Positions 1 through 8,840 of a DNA stretch of 64,000 nt are shown piece by piece (position 1 is the stretch's first letter; each line of letters opens with the position of its first letter). This DNA is from Atopobium sp. oral taxon 416 (GTDB taxonomy: Bacteria; Actinomycetota; Coriobacteriia; Coriobacteriales; Atopobiaceae). The position numbers were made by a program, and so were the translations under genes. A model generated the notes under the pieces. The model made no database searches and was not told the origin of the DNA. It worked only from the letters and a program-made list of their open reading frames with translations. The stretch spans positions 558,001 through 622,000 of the forward strand of contig NZ_CP072380.1 in assembly GCF_018128285.1 (NCBI RefSeq), given 5' to 3'.

Positions 1-2
1 CG

Positions 3-1022
3 CTGGTACTGAGCGTTCCGCTGGCATTCTTCGGCGGCATCGGCGGTGCTTCTAAGCACGGCATCCTGGTCAAGGGTTCTAACTTTATGGACCTTCTCGC
101 TAACACTGACACCGTGGTCTTCGATAAGACCGGTACCCTTACCCGTGGCACCTTCGTCGTCAATACGGTGCATTCTGAGAGCAGCCTTCAGAAAAAGAAG
201 CTCCTGCATCTGGCGGCACACGTTGAGCAGTACTCTACACATCCGATCGCGGCAGCGCTGCGCAATGCGTACAAGTGCGTGGGCGATGGCTGCGAGGTTA
301 AAGATACTCACGAGATCGCGGGTAAAGGTATCGTCGCGACCGTATCCGGACAGCGTGTGGCAGTTGGCAATTCTGAGCTGATGGAGGCAGAAGGCGCCAA
401 GTGGCACGTCTGCAGAGGGGATGTCGGCACGATCATCCACGTCGCAATCGACGGTAAGTATGCTGGCCATATCATCATTTCTGACGAGATAAAGGAAGAT
501 TCCAGGCAGGCTATCCAGGACCTCAAGAAGGAGGGTGTCCACAGAGCGGTGATGCTGACTGGTGATCGTAAGGACGTTGCTGAGAAGGTCGCCACCTCAC
601 TCGGGCTCGACGAGTACCACGCTGAGCTGCTCCCGACTGACAAGGTCGATCAGATGGATAGGCTCATGGATATCAAGAGAGATGACACCTCGCTTGCCTT
701 TGTCGGTGACGGTATCAACGACGCGCCGGTTCTGGCTCGCGCTGATGTCGGTATCGCAATGGGTGCGATGGGTTCTGATGCCGCAATCGAGGCCGCAGAT
801 GTAGTACTTATGGACGACAAGCCCTCTAAGATCGCACTGGCGATTAAGATTGCCCGCCGTACGACCAAGATCGCGCATGAGAACATTGTCTTCTCGATCG
901 CAGTCAAGATCGCAATCCTGATCTTGGCCCTCTTCGGACTCGCTCCGATGTGGCTTGCGGTCTTCGGTGACGTGGGCGTGATGATCCTCTGCGTGCTGAA
1001 CTCCACCCGTACGTTGATCTGA
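3..1022 (+). CDS. Heavy-metal P-type ATPase (Zn/Cd/Pb type), C-terminal part
   Basis: Partial gene: the reading frame is open from base 3, so the N-terminal metal-binding and first membrane segments lie outside the window. What remains starts in the cytoplasmic end of a membrane helix and runs into the phosphorylation motif DKTGTLT, then the nucleotide-binding region and the hinge motif GDGINDAP. The C-terminal membrane pair contains FGDVG followed by LCVLNSTRTL; an aspartate at this place in the last helix is typical of ZntA/CadA Zn/Cd/Pb exporters rather than copper pumps. The protein would hydrolyse ATP to expel divalent metal from the cell. Family is certain from motifs; the metal is inferred from the last helix only. 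It ends just before a bidirectional terminator. Confidence 0.93.
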   Translation: MVLSVPLAFFGGIGGASKHGILVKGSNFMDLLANTDTVVFDKTGTLTRGTFVVNTVHSESSLQKKKLLHLAAHVEQYSTHPIAAALRNAYKCVGDGCEVKDTHEIAGKGIVATVSGQRVAVGNSELMEAEGAKWHVCRGDVGTIIHVAIDGKYAGHIIISDEIKEDSRQAIQDLKKEGVHRAVMLTGDRKDVAEKVATSLGLDEYHAELLPTDKVDQMDRLMDIKRDDTSLAFVGDGINDAPVLARADVGIAMGAMGSDAAIEAADVVLMDDKPSKIALAIKIARRTTKIAHENIVFSIAVKIAILILALFGLAPMWLAVFGDVGVMILCVLNSTRTLI

Positions 1023-1040
1023 GAACCTGCGTGACACAGT

Positions 1041-1082
1041 GGCGGCAAAAGGGCAGCTCTGCGGGGCCGCCCTTTTGCTGCC
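1041..1082. terminator. Bidirectional hairpin terminator
   Basis: The arms GGCGGCAAAAGGGC and GCCCTTTTGCTGCC form a stem around a short GC-rich loop. A-rich and T-rich segments inside the arms give a U-tract in either direction. It sits exactly between the P-ATPase stop and the stop of the convergent trmB gene. Confidence 0.8.
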
Positions 1083-1927
1083 TATCGGTTATGTTTAAAA
1101 TAGTTTTCGTGATGTTTGTGTTCGTAGTTCTTGAGGTTCACCACGGTGTTCTCCATCCCATAGGGGATGTAACCGAGATCATCCAAGTTCTCAGGCAGAT
1201 ACTTTGAGAGTGAAAGCTCTGCGGTCTGGACCGGATGCTCCGGAGCCGGATCCTGCGGGGTCGCCTTGAGCCCCAGGACATGGGCGCCCTGTGCGACAAG
1301 CCGCTCCTCGTACTCCGTTACTGGTTCGTCGGGCAACTTGCCTCGCGTGAAGCGGGTCTGCCAATCGAGGTGGTAGTTCACGAGCTTAAGCTGGGTCAGC
1401 GTGAAGTCGAAGTAGGGTTGGCTATCAGTCTTGAGAATCAAGCTACAGCCGGGCTTCAAGATTTTGCGGTAATCCAAGAGGCGCTCGAGAATCGTCAAGC
1501 GATACTCTGCGAGGCGTTTCTTGGGAAACGGTGTCGGGAAGTTGATGCGGATGGAGTCAAGCTCGTGCGGTCCAAAAAACTTTGTTACATCGGAGCCCAT
1601 CCCCGGCACCATCACTGCATTGGTGAGGTGGTGCTCACAGACATTCTGCGCTGCATAGGCGATACAGACGGGCTCGGTGTCCATTCCGATAAAGAGGATG
1701 TCAGGATGCATCGCAGCCATGCCGCAGGCAAAAGTGCCTTTGCCGCAGCCGAGGTCGAGTACGACCTTTTTATACGCCTCTCCGTCGTCCAGAGGATGGC
1801 AAGCTTGAGCCCAATGCCCTGCAAAGTGCTCCGGCTTGGTTTCAATTGCCGCAGCATAGCGGTTAAGGCGCTCCTCGAGGTTGAAGTTTTTCGGCATCCG
1901 TGCATGTCCTTTATGCAGCTTGTGCAT
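1082..1927 (-). CDS. trmB: tRNA (guanine-N7-)-methyltransferase
   Basis: 281 residues. Makes m7G46 in tRNA using S-adenosylmethionine. The SAM-binding motif I (VLDLGCGKGTF) lies at residues 56-66; the TrmB signature appears as NFPTPFPKKR at about 129-138 (NFPDPWPKKRH in most homologues), and a late TEYE motif matches the family's substrate-binding segment. The start at 1927 has a GGGAG about 10 bases upstream; a second ATG at residue 11 also has an AAGGA and could be the real start. The C-terminal tail after TEYE is about 65 residues longer than in short TrmB proteins. Convergent with the P-ATPase, monocistronic as far as can be seen. Confidence 0.9.
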   Translation of the reverse strand: MHKLHKGHARMPKNFNLEERLNRYAAAIETKPEHFAGHWAQACHPLDDGEAYKKVVLDLGCGKGTFACGMAAMHPDILFIGMDTEPVCIAYAAQNVCEHHLTNAVMVPGMGSDVTKFFGPHELDSIRINFPTPFPKKRLAEYRLTILERLLDYRKILKPGCSLILKTDSQPYFDFTLTQLKLVNYHLDWQTRFTRGKLPDEPVTEYEERLVAQGAHVLGLKATPQDPAPEHPVQTAELSLSKYLPENLDDLGYIPYGMENTVVNLKNYEHKHHENYFKHNR

Positions 1928-1929
1928 CC

Positions 1930-3182
1930 AATGACTCCCTGTAATTCTTTATCTCGCTGTTAGACCACGATTGACCTGAGAAGGGCCCAAAAGTGTCCGG
2001 ACCCCCGTCTACAATGCATGTCGCCAAACAAGGGCATCGAGAAGCGGAAGGGTCGGACTCAATGATACTGCAGCGCGTAGAAGAGATAGGCATCGCAAAG
2101 AAGCGCGAGCTCTCAGAGAAGCTCAAGGCCCTCATCGCTAAGGAGATGGGCGGGGTCTGCGCTTGCAGGTAAACCCAAGAGGTGCCTAAGATGCGAATCG
2201 GCCGACTTCTGCTGCAAGAGGTACGTTTGATATGGCCTCCAAAGATAGAAGTGAAGGTCGTGTGGAAGGACCTTCTTAGCCAAGACAGAATCCGCCATCT
2301 CGGCGTCGAAGCCCTTCGCCACCACAGGGACCACGTATGCAAAAGGCACCCTTGCAGGCATGACACTTAAGGAGCTTGCCTTTGTCTGCCATGTGAGCCT
2401 TAAGGACCTCGTAGGTTCCATGCGCATCAGGCACTTCGAGGTGATGCAGGCACCGCTTCAGTCACCCAGGAGCGCCCATGCCGTCTGTTGTTGCCAGGCA
2501 GGCTCTATCTCGGCGAGTCGCTTGCGGGCAACAGGGAAAGGTCGCATGTGCAGATGCCCTAAAGGCACACAGGCCACGGCCATACCGTGCACTCGCGCAC
2601 GATATCGAACGAGAAGGTCTGCGCAGCGTGTGCCACAGATGACCTTAGAGACGAATATGCAACGCTTCACGGGAGGGGAAGGCCCAACGAAAGCTAAAGG
2701 TTGCTCTTTCAGGCATCACTGACAGCTCCTAGGCCGTAGCAGATAACTATGCAGGATATGTGCGTATCCTTTCCTCACTCGGGATCACGCAGCCTGCGGC
2801 CACGTCCAGAGACGGTGAGAGCAGCCTTACCAATACCATGCAGCGAAGGCTCAGGCAAGTTCTTGCTCCTATTCCATGAGGTGTCGACAAAATGGCTGCA
2901 GCACTTACCTCACCTGCTTCCTGTGGACAAAGCAGGCGAGGCATGCTACGCAGGACAGCAAGGAGATCCTTTCCGGCCAGCTTGCGGAAGGCAGCTATGT
3001 CCATACGAGGCGCGCTTGTCGACAGGTCCCAGCCCTCTCTGGGACTGGTGGAAAGCAAGGGCCGAGGTCAATCGTGGTCTTACCGAGAGTTCTTTATATA
3101 TGTGGTTGTCTGCGGGCTATGGCAGCGAACGTTGTGGGGCGAACCAGATAAGACCCATGAATACCCTGATTGCAGAACAGAA
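1930..3182. other. 1.2-kb stretch without an intact gene; decayed ORF fragments
   Basis: No intact gene is convincing here. On the minus strand a frame runs 2670 to 2113, broken by one TGA at 2458-2460, and a neighbouring frame encodes a CHAC-type cysteine pair and KLLKCHACKGAF-like text near 2350-2440, reminiscent of a zinc ribbon. Frame switching inside a short stretch is what a decayed transposase or small zinc-ribbon gene would look like, but no family could be recognised. A 52-codon plus-strand frame (2014-2172) rich in Lys/Glu has no good Shine-Dalgarno. Best read as a remnant of mobile or horizontally acquired DNA. Confidence 0.45.
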
Positions 3183-3217
3183 GAGAGCGCCTTGCTTAGG
3201 AAAAGCGAGGCGCTCTC
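3183..3217 (-). terminator. Terminator hairpin downstream of ppaC
   Basis: Near-perfect 15-bp stem: GAGAGCGCCTTGCTT pairs with AAGCGAGGCGCTCTC across a 5-base loop, one mismatch. It lies 27 bases past the ppaC stop on the minus strand and is followed there by a mixed T-rich run. Confidence 0.75.
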
Positions 3218-3243
3218 AGAATCAATGTTCCCTCAGTTGGAGA

Positions 3244-4920
3244 CTAGGCTCTGTCTTCCTGCATCGACTGGATTGTTGTCATCAATGCCGGAATCACCTG
3301 TTTCTTGCGGCTCACGACACCCGGAAGCACGGCCATGTGGTCCTTGGTCTTCACGTTGAAGGCGCGCTCCACGATCTCATCGGTGTTCGGACCGGAGTAC
3401 ATAAACTCGGTGGTTTGCGACTTGACGTCGGTGAACATGTAGAACACTATCGGCAGATCGTTGGCCTCGGCACCCTGTGGCAGGTACGGCCCGACAAGGT
3501 CCTCGGCAGCCATACGGCTCGCTTTTGTCATGAACGAAGACTGGCCGACGCCGAAGCGGGCATGCCCACGGCTGAAGACTTTGAAGTCGCTCGAGAAAAC
3601 TTCCTCGGCGGTACGCCCGGTCAGGTCGGCGCCTGCGTCGAACATCTGGTCCGCATAGGAATCGATGTCTACATCTGCGATCTTTGCGAGCTGCTTGCCC
3701 ACGTAGACGTCACGCGGCGTACAGGTGGGGGAGCGGAAGGCCAGGGTGTCGGAGAGGATAGCGCTCAGCATCAAGCCTGCGATCCGCTTCGGGATCTCGA
3801 CATTCTGCTCCTGGTAGATGCTGTAGATGATCGTGCAGGTGCAGCCCACAGGCTCGTTTCTGAAGAGTGCCGGGGAGTCGGTCTCAATGCTGCCGATACG
3901 GTGGTGGTCGATGATCTCCATGATGGTTGCCTGCTCAAGGCCGTCGACCGCCTGGCTGCGCTCGTTGTGGTCGACCAAGATCACGTGCTTTCTTCTAGGG
4001 GAGAGCAGGTTGGGACCGCTCACCATGCCGGCGTAGTTGCCGTCCTCATCGAGCACCGGGAAGAACCGGTGGCGGCTCGTGGACATCGTTTTTCTCGCGT
4101 CGTCGACCGTGGTGTTGACGGAGAAGTGCAGCACCTTGTCAACGGGGAGCATCTTGGCGCGCACCGGGATGGACATCGAGATCAGGCGGGCAGCCGCGTA
4201 GGTGTCATAGGGGGTGGTAATGATGGAACAGCCGTTGTCCTTGGCGGCTTCCTGCACCACATGGCTCGGGTGGGCGCCGTTGCAGATAATGAGACAGCCC
4301 GCATGGGACTCCACCGCGAAGCGCTGGGTCTCATAGCGGTTGGTGACGAGCACCATATCGCCCGGCTCGACGAGCCCTTCCATCATCTCCGGAGAGGTGC
4401 CGACACAGACGCGGCCTTGGTCGACGGTGTCGTCGGGGTCGCCCAGGATCAGCTCACCCTTGAGGGTCTCTACGATGTTGCGATACCGGGTGCGCGCTTC
4501 GCTGATCACCTTGTTATCGAAGATATCCATGTTGGCATTCGCGATATCTTTGACCGCGATGATGCCTGACAGGTTGTTCTCATTGTCGGTGATGCTCAGG
4601 GTATCGGATTTGCCTTCCTGCATCGTGTTCCAGGCCGTAAAGAGGGACATCTCCTTATCGATACCGGGGACGCTCTGTACTGTGATATCTTTGATCTGCG
4701 GGCGCACCGAGGTGATGAGCGAAGGCTCCGTGAAGCCGAAGTGCTTCAGGACGAACTGCGTCTCACGGTTGATAGCGCCGGCGCGGCGCGCTTCGTAGTA
4801 GGTGTCGCCGAGCTGGTTTTTCAGATAGGCATAGCTGATAGCCGCGCAGATACTGTCGGTATCCGGATGAAGATGGCCAATGATGTTAACTTTACGGATG
4901 CTCTCAGGCTCAGAAGACAT
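3244..4920 (-). CDS. ppaC: Manganese-dependent (family II) inorganic pyrophosphatase with CBS-DRTGG insert
   Basis: 558 residues. Hydrolyses pyrophosphate to phosphate, pulling biosynthetic reactions forward in the cytoplasm. DHH-family metal motifs are present: HLHPDTDS at 16-23, VDHNE at 316-320 and DHHRIG at 338-343, with the DHHA2 domain and its SRKKQV substrate loop near the C-terminus. Between the first and later motifs, residues about 70-310 hold a CBS-DRTGG-CBS insert, which accounts for the length compared with about 310 residues in the simple form. In known family members this insert binds AMP/ADP (inhibitory) or ATP and diadenosine polyphosphates (activating), so activity is probably tuned by energy state. 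An AAAGGAG precedes the ATG. It has its own terminator. Confidence 0.95.
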   Translation of the reverse strand: MSSEPESIRKVNIIGHLHPDTDSICAAISYAYLKNQLGDTYYEARRAGAINRETQFVLKHFGFTEPSLITSVRPQIKDITVQSVPGIDKEMSLFTAWNTMQEGKSDTLSITDNENNLSGIIAVKDIANANMDIFDNKVISEARTRYRNIVETLKGELILGDPDDTVDQGRVCVGTSPEMMEGLVEPGDMVLVTNRYETQRFAVESHAGCLIICNGAHPSHVVQEAAKDNGCSIITTPYDTYAAARLISMSIPVRAKMLPVDKVLHFSVNTTVDDARKTMSTSRHRFFPVLDEDGNYAGMVSGPNLLSPRRKHVILVDHNERSQAVDGLEQATIMEIIDHHRIGSIETDSPALFRNEPVGCTCTIIYSIYQEQNVEIPKRIAGLMLSAILSDTLAFRSPTCTPRDVYVGKQLAKIADVDIDSYADQMFDAGADLTGRTAEEVFSSDFKVFSRGHARFGVGQSSFMTKASRMAAEDLVGPYLPQGAEANDLPIVFYMFTDVKSQTTEFMYSGPNTDEIVERAFNVKTKDHMAVLPGVVSRKKQVIPALMTTIQSMQEDRA

Positions 4921-5099
4921 GGCGCCACTACTCCTTTACCACTGTACGAAAACCTTCTTACCTGCTTGGCGACGAGTTGGGATTCCTCTTAGCCAGATAC
5001 AAGTTTTGCACTATTGTATACCACCTAAAACTTTGAACAGGCATCGATATGGTGAGGACAAGCCCTGTTCGTGTGGGAAAACATCCGATTGACACGATC

Positions 5100-6116
5100 T
5101 TAGCTCGTCGGGGTGTGGTCGTGGTTGATCACCTGTGAAAAGAGGCCTTCGATCGCCTCACGCTCGCGGCTCTGTCCCAACGCCCACATAGTCTTCGCGA
5201 CGATCGCCTCGGTGGTCATGTCTTCCCCTTGGAGGATCCCCGGGTGGTGGGCAAAGGCGTGGCCGACTTCATAGACCCCTAAGTTGAGGCCCTCTTCGGG
5301 GACTTGGGTGGTGAGTACGACAGTCTTGCCGGAGTCAGTCCACTCAAAGATCGCACGCCGGAAGGCGTGGTGGTTGTAGTCGGGAATGCCGCCGACCCCG
5401 AAAGTCTCGAGGATCACCGCATCGTAGTCGTCTTTCAGAAGCCCCAGGATTGAGGGTTTGAGCTCCGGGGTAAGCTTCAAGACGATCACTCGCTCGTCGA
5501 GCTTGGTGTAGCGCTTGAGTGCCCGCCTTGTGCGTGCCGCAGGGTCAGGCTCCATCAGTCCAAACCAGACCACCTTGTCCCCTCTGATGTAGGCGAGCAC
5601 CGGATAGTTCATCGAGGAGAAGGCGTTGAAGCTCATGGTCCGCTGCTTGTGGGCGCGGGTACCTGCGATCACCTGGCTCCCGAAGACGACGTTCACGTCG
5701 AAGGAACAGGGATTGAGCGCAAAGATAATTGATTGGTAGACGTTGAGCTGCGCATCGGTGAACGGTGCCGCCATGGGCTGCTGTGAGCCGGTGAGCACGA
5801 TCGGTTTGGGGCTGTCCTGCAGAAGATAGGAGAGCGCCGCCGCGCTGTACGCCATCGTATCCGTCCCGTGGAGGATTACGAAGCCGTCGAACTCATCGTA
5901 GCGCTCGGCGATCACTGAGGCGATCGTGAGCCAGTCACGTGGGTGCATGTTGGTGCTGTCGATGTTCATCGGCTGCACGGTCGTGATGTCACAGAGCCCC
6001 TTGAGCTCGGGTACCCGCTGGATCAGGTCCTGACCTGAGAGCTCGGGCGCCAACCCATCCTCCTGAGGCATCGAAGCGATGGTGCCGCCGGTCGCGACGA
6101 TCAGTATCTTTTTCAT
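5100..6116 (-). CDS. ansA: Type I L-asparaginase
   Basis: 338 residues, cytoplasmic, no signal peptide. Hydrolyses asparagine to aspartate and ammonia. Both threonine motifs of the asparaginase family are present: ATGGTIAS at residues 8-15 with the nucleophile T12, and HGTDTMAYSAAALS starting at H83. Length and lack of a leader fit the type I (low-affinity, cytosolic) group. A GGTGGAG lies upstream of the ATG. It is transcribed with or just after the helicase gene (33 bases apart), so co-expression is likely. A 180-base gap separates it from ppaC. Confidence 0.93.
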   Translation of the reverse strand: MKKILIVATGGTIASMPQEDGLAPELSGQDLIQRVPELKGLCDITTVQPMNIDSTNMHPRDWLTIASVIAERYDEFDGFVILHGTDTMAYSAAALSYLLQDSPKPIVLTGSQQPMAAPFTDAQLNVYQSIIFALNPCSFDVNVVFGSQVIAGTRAHKQRTMSFNAFSSMNYPVLAYIRGDKVVWFGLMEPDPAARTRRALKRYTKLDERVIVLKLTPELKPSILGLLKDDYDAVILETFGVGGIPDYNHHAFRRAIFEWTDSGKTVVLTTQVPEEGLNLGVYEVGHAFAHHPGILQGEDMTTEAIVAKTMWALGQSREREAIEGLFSQVINHDHTPTS

Positions 6117-6149
6117 GGCTCCACCTACACCTTTCCTTTGGTGGTGCTC

Positions 6150-8732
6150 TTATCCCAGCGTGATGCCCTGCTCGAGGAGGGCCTGTGCGAATCCGACATG
6201 GTAGTCGGAGAAGACGCACTCGCCTTCCTCTTGGGAGCGGTCGAGATCGACCGCTCCTGCGATCCCGAAGTCGTGGTCGTCGTCGCTGTCCCGAAAGATC
6301 TGGTGCACTGACCAGGTGTGCTTCCCCTTTTCGTCGCCGGTGTTGAGGATGAAGTACTTGGTGGAGCGGGCATCCTGGTCAAGCAGGATATCCTCGTGTG
6401 CCTCATGGAACTCATCGAGCAGGCGCTGCCACACGACTTCACGGTACCCATAGGGCGCATCGAGCTCACCCAGCGCTTCAGCGTCGTCTGCCTGGGCAAG
6501 GCGCACGCGGTGCCACAGGGCGTTACGGACCAGGATCGTAAGGCCACGCCGGTCGTGGACCACCCCGTCCTTATCCGGTGGGGTCGTATCCTCAGGCAAG
6601 GTGCCCGCCGCTTCCCACTCGTCGAAGAGCGAGGAGTCGATGGAGCGTACCTGCAGCGACAGCCAGGCGATGATGTCTTTGAGGTGATCGTCGAGCTTGG
6701 CTGTCGGGACGGTCCTGTCGAGCACACGGTAGGCTTCGGAGAGGTAGCGCAGGAGGGTGCCCTCAGAGCGGGACATCTTGTAGCGCTGGATGTAGCTCTT
6801 GAAATCAGCGGCGGACTCGATCATATCCCGCAGAACACTCTTTGGGTGCAGGCTGTAGTCGCCTGCCCAGGGCACCTTGGCGCAGTAGCTTGCAAAGGCC
6901 TGATTGAGGAGATCTTCGAGAGGTTTGGGGTAGGTGACGTCCTCGATGCGCATGGTGCGCTCTTCGTAGTCGATTCCCTCGGCCTTCATCTCCGCTATCG
7001 CCTTATCCCGCGCCTCATGCTCCTGGGCGCGCAGGATCTGGCTCGGATCTTCGAGTGTGGCTTCCACCATCGAGATCAGGTCTAAATCATAGGTGTCCGA
7101 TTGAGGATCCAGAAGCTCGAGCGCAGCGAGCAGGAAGGGGGAGAGGGGCTGGTCGAGCGCGAAGTCGTCCGGCAGATCCACCAGGGTGGACCATACCTCC
7201 TTGCCGTCTTCGGTGTTGTGTTGAATCACGCCAGCGTCGAGCAGGGTCGCCAGGATCTCATCGACGCGGGCATGGAGCTCCTGCTTCTGTTCGTCAGTCT
7301 GCGCGGAGTTGTCCACGAGTTCATGCAGGCGCGCCTGCGCGTCCCCGCCCTGCTGGATCTCCGAGAGCACCATCGAGTTCGTAATCTGCAGATGGGGCGT
7401 CAGGGTCTCCGGCGTCGCTTCGACGAGCCGGGTGAAGGTCTGCTCGTTCCAGGTGACGAAATCCTTCGGTGGAGTCTTCGTCTTGACCTTGCGTGCTTTC
7501 TTCGGGTCGCCGCCGCCTTTGAGGAGCGCCCGGGCTTTCTCGATCTCGTAGGGAGTGGCCTCCGCGAGGACGATCCCCTCCGTATCGAACCCCGCGCGGC
7601 CGGCGCGCCCTGCAACCTGATGGAACTCACGCGCACTGATTCGGCGGCATCGGCGCCCGTCGAACTTGGTGAGCTGCGCCAGTATCACCGTGTGGATCGG
7701 GACGTTGATGCCCACCCCTAAGGTGTCGGTGCCGCAAATGACGGGGAGGAGTCCCTGCTGCGCGAGCTTTTCAACAAGCAGGCGGTAGCGGGGCAGCATG
7801 CCGGCATGGTGGATCCCGACACCGGTGATCAGCAGGCGCTTTAAAGCCTTACCGAAATTCGTGGTGAAGCGGGTGCCTTTGATCGCCTCTTTGATCTTGG
7901 TGCGCTGCTCTCTGTCGCTCACGCCGTAGCTGGCGAGTGCCTGGGCGCTCTTGAAGGCTGCATTTTGGGAGGAGTGCACGATGTAGATCGGGGCCTGCCC
8001 ATTTTTGAGGGCGAGCTCCACGGTGGATTCCAGCGGGGTATCGACAAACTGATAGTGCAGGGGCACTGGACGTGGGGCGTCGTCGATCACATCGACGGGG
8101 CGCTTCGTGAGCTCCTGCAGCTTATTTCGGATTGCGGTGGTGTCCCCTAAGGTTGCGCTCATCAACAGGAAGTGGACATGGGGAAGCGTCAGCAGCGGTA
8201 CCTGCCAGGCCCAACCGCGGTCCTTATCCCCGTAGAAGTGGAACTCATCCATCACGGCGTAGCCGATATCGGCGCCGGTACCGAAACGCAGGGAGTCCTG
8301 TGCCAAAATCTCCTCGGTGCAGCAGATGATCGGGGCGTCTGCGTTGATTACGGTATCCCCGGTGATCATCCCGACATTGTCCTTACCGAAGAGGTCGACG
8401 AGTCCGAAGAACTTCTCTGAGACCAAGGCTTTGATCGGGGCGGTGTAGTAGCAGCGTTCACCGGCGCACAGCGCGATGAAACACATGCCGAGCGCCACCA
8501 TGGTCTTTCCGGATCCGGTGGGGGTCCCTAAGATCAGGTGGTCGCCGGTGGCGATATCCAGAAGCGCTTCCTCCTGATGGGGCCACAGCTCCAGGCCTTG
8601 TCCCTCCACCCAGGTGAGGAAGGTATCCAGGGCATCCTCCGGTCTGATGTGAGGATCCTCGACGTTCCAGTTAGGGCCCAACTCTCCCAGGGTGGGCCTC
8701 TCAGTTGCTTGATTCTCTTCGTTTGATTCCAT
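6150..8732 (-). CDS. Ski2-like DExH helicase with DUF3516-type C-terminal region
   Basis: 860 residues. Superfamily 2 helicase, presumably acting on RNA. Walker A GTPTGSGKT at 69-77, the DExH box as DEFH at 162-165, SAT motif near 190, and motif VI as QVAGRAGRAG near 390 are all intact. The roughly 420-residue C-terminal part contains no further catalytic motif and corresponds to the DUF3516 region found in actinobacterial proteins of this kind. Such proteins are distinct from the eukaryotic Ski2/Mtr4 arch architecture; an RNA turnover role is inferred from family only. The Shine-Dalgarno (GAGAAGAG) is weak. It is followed closely by ansA. Confidence 0.9.
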   Translation of the reverse strand: MESNEENQATERPTLGELGPNWNVEDPHIRPEDALDTFLTWVEGQGLELWPHQEEALLDIATGDHLILGTPTGSGKTMVALGMCFIALCAGERCYYTAPIKALVSEKFFGLVDLFGKDNVGMITGDTVINADAPIICCTEEILAQDSLRFGTGADIGYAVMDEFHFYGDKDRGWAWQVPLLTLPHVHFLLMSATLGDTTAIRNKLQELTKRPVDVIDDAPRPVPLHYQFVDTPLESTVELALKNGQAPIYIVHSSQNAAFKSAQALASYGVSDREQRTKIKEAIKGTRFTTNFGKALKRLLITGVGIHHAGMLPRYRLLVEKLAQQGLLPVICGTDTLGVGINVPIHTVILAQLTKFDGRRCRRISAREFHQVAGRAGRAGFDTEGIVLAEATPYEIEKARALLKGGGDPKKARKVKTKTPPKDFVTWNEQTFTRLVEATPETLTPHLQITNSMVLSEIQQGGDAQARLHELVDNSAQTDEQKQELHARVDEILATLLDAGVIQHNTEDGKEVWSTLVDLPDDFALDQPLSPFLLAALELLDPQSDTYDLDLISMVEATLEDPSQILRAQEHEARDKAIAEMKAEGIDYEERTMRIEDVTYPKPLEDLLNQAFASYCAKVPWAGDYSLHPKSVLRDMIESAADFKSYIQRYKMSRSEGTLLRYLSEAYRVLDRTVPTAKLDDHLKDIIAWLSLQVRSIDSSLFDEWEAAGTLPEDTTPPDKDGVVHDRRGLTILVRNALWHRVRLAQADDAEALGELDAPYGYREVVWQRLLDEFHEAHEDILLDQDARSTKYFILNTGDEKGKHTWSVHQIFRDSDDDHDFGIAGAVDLDRSQEEGECVFSDYHVGFAQALLEQGITLG

Positions 8733-8840
8733 CGGTCGCTAAACTCTTCTCATTGCGCCTCTATCAGGGTTAAGGATACGCCCTTGCGGGTGTCCGGCGT
8801 ATGACTCCATAGTTTTAGCGTGCGAGGGAGTAGGTGCGCT

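Noticed and set aside
2749-4569. A 606-codon plus-strand open frame opposite ppaC
   Set aside because: It is the antisense shadow of a certain gene with all catalytic motifs; its own translation shows no family pattern and it crosses the ppaC terminator.
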